Of a stretch of DNA of 5,769 bases, positions 1-4,379 are shown piece after piece. Each line of letters begins with the position of its first letter. Positions within the stretch are counted from its first letter, which is position 1. Location of the stretch: assembly GCA_021804345.1 (NCBI GenBank), contig JAJZHV010000082.1:1-5769 (forward strand), in the 5' to 3' direction. The notes beneath the pieces were generated by a model that saw only the letters and a program-made list of their open reading frames with translations, searched no databases and had not been told where the DNA came from. This DNA is from Pseudomonadota bacterium (lineage in GTDB: Bacteria; Pseudomonadota; Gammaproteobacteria; Burkholderiales; Ferrovaceae). Made by a program: the position numbers and the translations under genes.

Positions 1-139
1 CATCGGCAGCATTGTCGATCACTTCCTGGATGATATGGGTGGGGTCCTGGGTTCGGGTATACATCCCGGGGCGTTCCTTGACGGGCTCAAGCCCCTTGAG
101 AACCCGGATGCTGGATTCGACGTAACGATCTTTTACCAA
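1..139 (-). CDS. parE: DNA topoisomerase IV subunit B (ParE), N-terminal fragment
   Basis: ParE is the ATPase subunit of topoisomerase IV, which with ParC decatenates daughter chromosomes in the cytoplasm. Only the first 46 codons are present; the gene runs off the left edge. The translation begins MVKDRYVESSIRVLKGLEPV and continues with the RPGMYT motif (residues 23-28) and EVIDNAAD (39-46). That is the N-box of the GHKL ATPase fold, with the expected catalytic Glu39 and Mg/ATP-binding Asn43. The RTQDPTHIIQEVIDNAAD form resembles ParE more than GyrB, which normally has DTDD...HHMVFEVVDNAIDEA. The start is a TTG at 139-137: an in-frame TGA lies four codons upstream, no ATG comes before residue 26, and a GAGGAA Shine-Dalgarno sits 5 to 6 bases upstream. 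It is divergent from the hydrolase gene at 332. The family call is firm; the ParE/GyrB choice is slightly less so because so little is visible. Confidence 0.9.
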   Translation of the reverse strand, partial: MVKDRYVESSIRVLKGLEPVKERPGMYTRTQDPTHIIQEVIDNAAD

Positions 140-144
140 AACAT

Positions 145-150
145 TTCCTC
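145..150 (-). promoter_or_regulatory. Shine-Dalgarno for parE, selecting a TTG start
   Basis: The minus strand reads GAGGAA here, 5 bases before the TTG at 139-137. An ATG overlapping this site (144-142) is in another frame and stops within three codons. The GAGGAA together with the in-frame TGA just upstream makes TTG the only reasonable start. Confidence 0.7.
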
Positions 151-169
151 ATGGCATGCAGACAGGATC

Positions 170-222
170 CACCCCAAGCCGCCGGGGTGTAATGCCCTGT
201 ATTGTCCCATACCCCACACCCC
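170..222. repeat. Overlapping inverted repeats in the parE leader / divergent spacer
   Basis: Three short segments lie in the 192-bp spacer between parE and the divergent hydrolase gene. Segment A (170-175, cacccc) is the exact complement of 184-189. Segment B (184-190, ggggtgt) is also the exact complement of segment C (216-222, acacccc). B can therefore pair with A (6 bp, 8-nt loop) or with C (7 bp, 25-nt loop), but not both. No T tract follows either stem, so these are not simple intrinsic terminators. If parE is transcribed from upstream of 222 they would lie in its 5' leader. Any regulatory role is only an inference, and C-rich runs can produce such pairings by chance. Confidence 0.3.
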
Positions 223-275
223 GTGGACAGAATGAAATGCGCCGCAGCGTACATCTCCCCTGTGCCAAACCCGCG

Positions 276-281
276 TAGAAT
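276..281 (+). promoter_or_regulatory. Candidate -10 box (TAGAAT) for the hydrolase gene
   Basis: TAGAAT matches the sigma70 -10 consensus at five of six positions and lies 50 bases before the ATG at 332. This would give a leader of roughly 45 nt. No recognisable -35 is found 16-18 bases upstream (sequence around 252-259 is C-rich), so the call rests on the -10 alone and on the same hexamer recurring before other genes in this window. The rest of the 140-331 spacer shows no gene. Confidence 0.3.
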
Positions 282-331
282 GTGCGCTCTTTCCGTTCAC
301 GCCAAGACCACAACCACTCACCACAAGCCCT

Positions 332-1474
332 ATGCGCACACCTCATTTTTTACACGCCCAGCGCCTAGCGCCACTGCGCCGCGGGATAAACACGCTGCTC
401 CTGCTCCTGACGGGTGTGGCTCTGACCTGTGGGGCCGAGCCCATTACGACGCCTGGGGCGCAATGGGGGCCCGAGGGTTACCAAAACCGCTACCCGGTGA
501 CTGGACATCCCGCTGGCAGTTTTCTGACATGGCAATGGCAGTCCCTCTGGAAGCCCGACACGCCTCTTTCTCCCGATGCGCTGCTGCCCCTGCCGCCGCG
601 CCTGGATCTGATCCAAAAGCCGGCCGAGGGGGCCCAGCTCACCTGGATTGGGCACTCCACGGTACTGCTGCAACTGGACGGCCTGAATATTCTGACGGAC
701 CCCATCTTTTCTAACTATGCCAGCCCACTGCCCCCCTTCGGGCCGCGCCGCCATCAGCCCCCGGGGCTGACGATGGCGCAATTACCCCATGTGGATGTGG
801 TGCTGATCTCCCATAACCATTACGACCACATGGACTTACACAGCCTGCGCCAGTTGGCGCGTCAACCGGGGGGAGCGCCCCTGTTCCTGATTCCTCTGGG
901 CAACGAGCAATGGTTTCTGGATAACATTCCCGGCACCGTGCTCTACGGTCCCGGGCGCAATGTACGCGCCATGAATTGGGGTGATCTGCAATGGCTTCAG
1001 GCGCAACACGGAACCGTTGCCTTTCATTTTGAATCGGTCCAGCATTGGTCGGCGCGCACCTTGTGGGACCGCAACGAGTCCCTGTGGGGAAGCTGGGCGG
1101 TGATCCACCCCTCCTTTCGCTTTTGGTTTTCTGGCGATCTGGGATATTCCCGGGACACACAGGACATTGGGCGTCGGTATGGGTATTTCGATCTGGCGGC
1201 CATTGCCATTGGGGCCTATGAGCCGCGCTGGTTCATGCACAACCATCACATCGACCCGGCGCAGGCGGTTCAGGTCATGCAGGAGGTGGGAGCCCGTCAG
1301 GCGGTGGGAATCCACTGGGGAACGTTCCGTCTGAGTGACGAGGCGCTCGATCAACCGCCCAAGGACCTGGCCCTGGCCTTGCGTCAGCAGGGCTTGCCCC
1401 AGAATCGGTTTTTTGTGATGCAGCATGGCGAAACGCGTCCCTTTGCCCTGAGTCCGCCTACAGGCAAGCCATAG
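332..1474 (+). CDS. Exported MBL-fold metallo-hydrolase, NAPE-PLD-like
   Basis: A 380-residue enzyme of the metallo-beta-lactamase superfamily. The metal-binding signature SHNHYDHMD gives His161, His163, Asp165 and His166. Further likely ligands are His238 (QHWSARTLWDRN), Asp269 (SGDLGYS) and His328 (GIHWGTF). The motifs HWSARTLWDRNESLWGSW, GAYEPRWFMHNHHIDP and IHWGTFRLSDE are typical of the N-acyl-phosphatidylethanolamine phospholipase D-like branch, and the spacing of the last three ligands matches that of NAPE-PLD. Two metal ions (Zn or Fe) are expected. The N-terminus has arginines (R11, R16, R17) followed by a hydrophobic run at about residues 21-32, so a signal peptide with cleavage near CGA/EP is likely. 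The LTC at 31-33 is a poor lipobox. The enzyme would therefore act in the periplasm or envelope. Its substrate is unknown; a phosphodiester or phospholipid is only a guess from the family. The ATG at 332 lacks a clear Shine-Dalgarno. The gene stands alone, divergent from parE and convergent with tRNA-Cys. Confidence 0.88.
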   Translation: MRTPHFLHAQRLAPLRRGINTLLLLLTGVALTCGAEPITTPGAQWGPEGYQNRYPVTGHPAGSFLTWQWQSLWKPDTPLSPDALLPLPPRLDLIQKPAEGAQLTWIGHSTVLLQLDGLNILTDPIFSNYASPLPPFGPRRHQPPGLTMAQLPHVDVVLISHNHYDHMDLHSLRQLARQPGGAPLFLIPLGNEQWFLDNIPGTVLYGPGRNVRAMNWGDLQWLQAQHGTVAFHFESVQHWSARTLWDRNESLWGSWAVIHPSFRFWFSGDLGYSRDTQDIGRRYGYFDLAAIAIGAYEPRWFMHNHHIDPAQAVQVMQEVGARQAVGIHWGTFRLSDEALDQPPKDLALALRQQGLPQNRFFVMQHGETRPFALSPPTGKP

Positions 1475-1479
1475 CCAGC

Positions 1480-1505
1480 CCCTGTGGGGCCATTCGGGCA
1501 CAGGG
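1480..1505. terminator. Possible terminator hairpin between convergent genes
   Basis: An exact 7-bp inverted repeat (ccctgtg at 1480-1486, cacaggg at 1499-1505) with a 12-nt loop lies just after the hydrolase stop codon and 30 bases beyond the 3' end of tRNA-Cys. An alternative small hairpin, gcccc-tgt-ggggc, overlaps its left arm. The position suits a shared terminator for the converging transcripts. There is no T tract on either side, so it is not a canonical intrinsic terminator. Confidence 0.3.
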
Positions 1506-1534
1506 CCCAGTCAAAATGCTCGGGAAAACGCGGA

Positions 1535-1608
1535 TGGAGGCGCGAGCCGGAGTCGAACCGACCTACATGGATTTGCAATCCAGTGCATAACCGCTTTGCT
1601 ATCGCGCC
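1535..1608 (-). tRNA. tRNA-Cys (GCA)
   Basis: A 74-nt cysteine tRNA with an encoded 3' CCA (1537-1535). The acceptor arms GGCGCGA (1608-1602) and TCGCGCC (1545-1539) pair fully, and the discriminator base is U. The anticodon GCA lies at 1576-1574 in the loop TTGCAAA, and the T arm reads GTCGG-TTCGACT-CCGGC. The sequence closely follows the E. coli tRNA-Cys pattern, including the AAGCGGTTA D-loop region. The anticodon stem (CTGGA/TCCAT) has a C.U mismatch at its outermost pair (positions 27-43), where relatives I know have G.U or G-C. It is the last gene of the uvrC-pgsA-tRNA-Gly-tRNA-Cys series and is probably processed from a transcript shared with tRNA-Gly. Confidence 0.96.
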
Positions 1609-1646
1609 GCGAAAACAGAACCCCCCTCCAGCCGTTCCATGGCCTG

Positions 1647-1652
1647 ATTCTA
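1647..1652 (-). promoter_or_regulatory. Candidate internal -10 box before tRNA-Cys
   Basis: The minus strand reads TAGAAT in the 105-bp spacer between the two tRNA genes, 38 bases before the tRNA-Cys 5' end. No convincing -35 lies 17-18 bases upstream (CTGTGC/CCTGTG). It could give tRNA-Cys some independent transcription, but co-transcription from the promoter ahead of tRNA-Gly is the simpler explanation. The rest of this spacer (1609-1713) shows no gene. Confidence 0.22.
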
Positions 1653-1713
1653 GAGTGTTCCAGATCGTGGCACAGGATGTGGTGGAGGGCCAGCACACGG
1701 TATTTGAACGTCA

Positions 1714-1789
1714 TGGAGCGGGAGACGAGTCTCGAACTCGCGACCTCAACCTTGGCAAGGTTGCGCTCTACCAACTGAGCTACTCCCGC
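1714..1789 (-). tRNA. tRNA-Gly (GCC)
   Basis: A 76-nt glycine tRNA with an encoded 3' CCA (1716-1714). The acceptor arms GCGGGAG (1789-1783) and CTCCCGC (1724-1718) pair fully. The D arm reads AGCTCAGTTGGTAGAGC, the anticodon GCC is at 1756-1754 within TTGCCAA, and the T loop is GTTCGA within a clean 5-bp stem. It follows pgsA and precedes tRNA-Cys, the same order as glyW-cysT in E. coli. A strong promoter sits directly upstream. Confidence 0.97.
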
Positions 1790-1801
1790 ATGAAGTCCGG
1801 C

Positions 1802-1831
1802 ATTCTATCTGGAGCGCAGGGATTTCGTCAA
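1802..1831 (-). promoter_or_regulatory. Sigma70 promoter of the tRNA-Gly/tRNA-Cys unit
   Basis: On the minus strand a -35 TTGACG (1831-1826, five of six) is separated by 18 bases from a -10 TAGAAT (1807-1802, five of six). The mature tRNA-Gly 5' end is 12 bases beyond the -10, so transcription would start about 5 bases before it. The A+T-rich stretch CATTTTAATT just upstream of the -35 resembles an UP element. The bases after the -10 (GCCGGAC) form the G+C-rich discriminator known from stable-RNA promoters under stringent control. This is the best promoter in the window. It lies in the 98-bp pgsA/tRNA-Gly spacer, so the tRNAs need not depend on read-through from pgsA. Confidence 0.75.
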
Positions 1832-1887
1832 ATTAAAATGCCCATGGGCTGCAAAAGGAGCGCGGGGCCCAAGGCGCAGTGTGTGGG

Positions 1888-2454
1888 CTACAGGGCCTTG
1901 ACCTTCAGCGCCACGCGCAAATAGTACGTCATGGAAACCAGTGTCAGCGCCGCAGCAACCCATAAGGCCGCCAGCCCAATTTCGTGACAGGGAATAACCC
2001 CCAGCAGGTGCTTGTCATACAGCAAAAACGGCAGGGCGATCATTTGCGCGGTGGTTTTGACCTTGCCTAGGGTGGAGACCGCCACGCTGGCGCTCTTGCC
2101 CAGTTGTGCCATCCACTCCCGTAAGGCCGAAATGGCAATTTCACGCCCAATGATGACTAAGGCCAACACCGAGGGCGCCCGTTGCAAATCCACCAGCACA
2201 ATCAGGGCGGCCATCACCATGAGTTTATCCACCACCGGATCGAGAAAGGCCCCAAAGGCCGTGGTTTGATTCCATTTGCGGGCCAGATAGCCATCGAAGG
2301 CATCGGTAATGGCTGCTCCCACAAAAATTCCTGCCGCCGTCAGCCCTGCGGTGGGCCCGGAAAGCCAATGATCGGGAAAATACATGACGCCCACGAACAT
2401 GGGGATCAGGGCCAGACGAAAGAGCGTCAGGAGAGTGGGAATATTAAGCTGCAT
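1888..2454 (-). CDS. pgsA: CDP-diacylglycerol--glycerol-3-phosphate 3-phosphatidyltransferase
   Basis: PgsA is an inner-membrane enzyme that condenses CDP-diacylglycerol with glycerol-3-phosphate to give phosphatidylglycerophosphate, the committed step to phosphatidylglycerol and cardiolipin. The 188-residue product (E. coli PgsA has 182) carries the complete CDP-alcohol phosphotransferase signature: Asp51, Asp54, Gly55, Ala58, Arg59, Gly68, Asp72 and Asp76, with exact spacing. The N-terminus NIPTLLTLFRLALIP and the IIGREI...ALREWMA segment (101-115) are characteristic of PgsA rather than of other family members. Hydrophobic segments at about 7-26, 34-50, 78-90, 95-110, 135-146 and 158-180 fit a polytopic protein. 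The ATG at 2454 is the only start, because an in-frame TAG lies four codons upstream. No good Shine-Dalgarno is present. It lies 100 bp after uvrC in the conserved uvrC-pgsA-tRNA order. Confidence 0.97.
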   Translation of the reverse strand: MQLNIPTLLTLFRLALIPMFVGVMYFPDHWLSGPTAGLTAAGIFVGAAITDAFDGYLARKWNQTTAFGAFLDPVVDKLMVMAALIVLVDLQRAPSVLALVIIGREIAISALREWMAQLGKSASVAVSTLGKVKTTAQMIALPFLLYDKHLLGVIPCHEIGLAALWVAAALTLVSMTYYLRVALKVKAL

Positions 2455-2460
2455 GCACGC

Positions 2461-2466
2461 ATTCTA
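2461..2466 (-). promoter_or_regulatory. Candidate -10 box of pgsA, leaderless spacing
   Basis: The minus strand reads TAGAAT with only six bases between it and the pgsA ATG. If used as a -10, transcription would start at or next to the A of the start codon, giving a leaderless mRNA. This fits the lack of a clear Shine-Dalgarno (only an AGG about 12 bases away). No good -35 is seen (ATCCCG at 17-base spacing), and pgsA could instead be read from uvrC. The remaining uvrC-pgsA spacer (2467-2554) shows only a weak 5-bp hairpin. Confidence 0.3.
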
Positions 2467-2554
2467 CCTGATGCGCCTGTTCTCGGGATATGGCGCCACG
2501 AAGCCCTCCAGTCGGCCCTCTGCAACCAAGGATGCAGGCAACGATCACTGGGAT

Positions 2555-4360
2555 TCAATGCAATTGGCGCCAGATTTTATGGGCCAGGGCCGAACCGATT
2601 CCCGGAATGGCCGCAATATCCTCCACGCTGGCATTTTGCACTCCTCTCAGGCCCCCAAATTGCACCAGCAATTTCTGCCGTCGTTTGGCGCCGATGCCTT
2701 CAATCTCCTGCAAGGTGGAATGCAGTCGGCTCTTGCCCCGGCGCGCGCGGTGCCCGGTGATGGCAAAGCGATGCGCCTCGTCACGAATCGCCTGAATCAA
2801 GTGAAAACCCAGATCCTCCTGGGGCAGGGACAAGGCGCGCTGGGTTTGGGGAAAAACCAGGGTTTCTAGGCCCGGCTTTCGACCCTCCCCCTTGGCAACG
2901 CCCACCAGCATCAGGTCGTTTAATCCCAGATCCTGCATCATCTTCCAGGCGGCGTTCAGTTGTCCCCGTCCGCCATCGATCAGGATCAGATCAGGGCGTT
3001 TACCCTCCCCCTTGGCCAAAGGCTGAAACCGTCGCTGCAGCACCTGGCGCATGGCGGCATAGTCATCCCCCGGGGTAATCCCTTCGATGTTGTAGCGGCG
3101 ATAATCCGCCTTGAAGGGTTTTCCTGCTTCGAAGACCACACAGGAAGCCACTGTGGCCTCTCCCTGCAAATGACTGATGTCAAAGCACTCGATTCGTGTG
3201 GGCAGGGTAGCCAACCCCAGGCTTTGTTGCAGGGCATCCAAACGCAAGCCCTGGGTTGCTTGCTGAGCTTGGTGTTGTTCCAGGGCAAAGCGGGCATTTT
3301 GCAACGCCCCTTGATACCAGGCCCGTTTTTCCCCTTGAGGATGGGTGATGATTTGCACCACACGCCCAAAGCGCTGGGACAGCAGTTGGGCCATCCCTTC
3401 CGGGTCTTGGACTGCGCTGGCCACAATCACCCCAGGCGCCTCCAGCGCGCTATAGTGCTGCGCCATAAAGGCCTCGATCACCGTGGACTCATCCACCGAA
3501 TCCGCATTCTGCGGAAAAAAACTTTTATCGCCCAGATGCCGCCCGGCGCGAATCATCACCAAATTCAGCACCACGTGCTGGGCACTCCCATGGGTGGCAA
3601 TGATATCCACGTCGGTGTCGCGCCTGGAGGACACGGATTGGCGGGAAAGCACCTGCTGCATCAAGGCGATACGATCCCGAATCTGCGCTGCCCACTCAAA
3701 GTTTTGGACCTGGGCGGCCTGCTGCATGGCGGCGCGCAGAGTATCCAGAATGTCGCTCTCCCGTCCTTGCAAAAAGGCCATGGCTTGCTGCAGATCCTGT
3801 TCGTATTCTGGCACGCTCACCAAGCCCACGCAGGGCGCCTTGCAGCGTCCAATTTGATGCAACAGGCAAGCCCGGCTGCGGTTTTTGAACACGGTATCGG
3901 CACAGGTGCGCAACTGAAACAGTTTTTGCAGGTGCCCGATCACTTCCCGTGCCGCCCAGGCATTGGGGTAGGGCCCAAAGTACCGGTGCCGTGGGTCCAG
4001 CTCGCCCCGGTACAACCGAATCTGGGGAAAGGGGTGAGCAGTGAGCAGAATATAGGGGTAGCTCTTGTCGTCCTTGAACAGTACATTAAAACGCGGTTGC
4101 AGTTGCTTGATTAGATTGCACTCTAACAGCAGGGCTTCGGCCTCGGAAGCGGTCAGGGTCACCTCGATGCGCGCCACCAGGGTGACCATCAAGCGCGTAC
4201 GGGGGTTGTCATGCTGCTTTTGAAAGTAGGAGGCAACGCGCCGTTTCAGGTCACGCGCCTTGCCCACATAAATGACCGTATTCTGCCCATCCAGCATGCG
4301 ATACACCCCGGGTTGGGCAGGCAATGTCTTGATAAACGAGGAAAAATCGAAAGAGATCAT
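2555..4360 (-). CDS. uvrC: Excinuclease ABC subunit C (UvrC)
   Basis: UvrC makes both incisions around a lesion in nucleotide excision repair after loading onto the UvrB-DNA complex. The length (601 residues) is normal; E. coli has 610. Numbering below counts from the upstream TTG at 4366; subtract 2 for the ATG start. The N-terminal GIY-YIG nuclease shows PGVYRM (19-24), IYVGKA (32-37), Arg42/43 and LLLECNLIK with Glu82; it makes the 3' cut. Cys155, Cys167, Cys175 and Cys179 match the cysteines reported to hold a 4Fe-4S cluster. A UvrB-binding UVR segment spans about 203-238. The RNase H-like nuclease for the 5' cut has Asp396 (ECFDISH), Asp435 (GDDYAAMRQ), Asp464 (LIDGGRGQL) and His532 (DEAHRFA). 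A double helix-hairpin-helix covers about 554-603 (IEGIGAKRR, IPGIGSALA). I prefer the ATG at 4360 to the TTG at 4366 because GGGGG lies about 11 bases upstream of it but too close to the TTG. It is divergent from the GAF/PAS gene. Confidence 0.97.
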   Translation of the reverse strand: MISFDFSSFIKTLPAQPGVYRMLDGQNTVIYVGKARDLKRRVASYFQKQHDNPRTRLMVTLVARIEVTLTASEAEALLLECNLIKQLQPRFNVLFKDDKSYPYILLTAHPFPQIRLYRGELDPRHRYFGPYPNAWAAREVIGHLQKLFQLRTCADTVFKNRSRACLLHQIGRCKAPCVGLVSVPEYEQDLQQAMAFLQGRESDILDTLRAAMQQAAQVQNFEWAAQIRDRIALMQQVLSRQSVSSRRDTDVDIIATHGSAQHVVLNLVMIRAGRHLGDKSFFPQNADSVDESTVIEAFMAQHYSALEAPGVIVASAVQDPEGMAQLLSQRFGRVVQIITHPQGEKRAWYQGALQNARFALEQHQAQQATQGLRLDALQQSLGLATLPTRIECFDISHLQGEATVASCVVFEAGKPFKADYRRYNIEGITPGDDYAAMRQVLQRRFQPLAKGEGKRPDLILIDGGRGQLNAAWKMMQDLGLNDLMLVGVAKGEGRKPGLETLVFPQTQRALSLPQEDLGFHLIQAIRDEAHRFAITGHRARRGKSRLHSTLQEIEGIGAKRRQKLLVQFGGLRGVQNASVEDIAAIPGIGSALAHKIWRQLH

Positions 4361-4379
4361 GGACAAAGGGCCCCCAGAT

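Noticed and set aside
31..33. Lipobox-like LTC in the hydrolase signal peptide (residues 31-33)
   Set aside because: The residues before the cysteine (Ala-Leu-Thr) do not fit the lipobox consensus, so an ordinary signal peptidase site is preferred. The coordinates given here are residue numbers; the DNA is at 422-430.
202..714. A 170-codon plus-strand frame overlapping the start of the hydrolase gene
   Set aside because: It is compositionally biased (A, P, H, G) and low in complexity. It overlaps the hydrolase in another frame and resembles no known protein.
836..1501. A 221-codon minus-strand open frame opposite the hydrolase gene
   Set aside because: It is antisense to well-conserved metal-binding motifs on the plus strand and has no recognisable family features.
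1840..1849. Perfect palindrome gcccatgggc beside the tRNA promoter
   Set aside because: As a hairpin it forms only 3 bp around a CATG loop, and a ten-base palindrome at one site is not enough to propose an operator.
1853..1877. Possible intrinsic terminator after pgsA
   Set aside because: A 4-bp GCGC stem (1860-1863 with 1874-1877) is followed on the minus strand by TCCTTTT, but the stem is too short and the loop too long to support a call.
2520..2537. Hairpin ctgca/tgcag in the uvrC-pgsA spacer
   Set aside because: It has only 5 bp, an 8-nt loop and no T tract, so a terminator between uvrC and pgsA is not supported.
2960..4114. A 384-codon open frame on the plus strand inside uvrC
   Set aside because: It lies opposite uvrC, whose catalytic motifs are all intact in the minus-strand frame. 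The antisense translation shows no recognisable domain and is a by-product of G+C-rich coding DNA.
4329..4357. TTGATA as a -35 for the GAF/PAS gene
   Set aside because: TTGATA at 4329-4334 is a good match, but the bases 16-18 positions downstream (AAGAGA/AGAGAT/GAGATC) do not resemble a -10.
4364..4366. TTG at 4366 as the uvrC start, two codons before the ATG
   Set aside because: It is in frame, but the only purine-rich stretch (GGGGG) is too close for it and better placed for the ATG at 4360.
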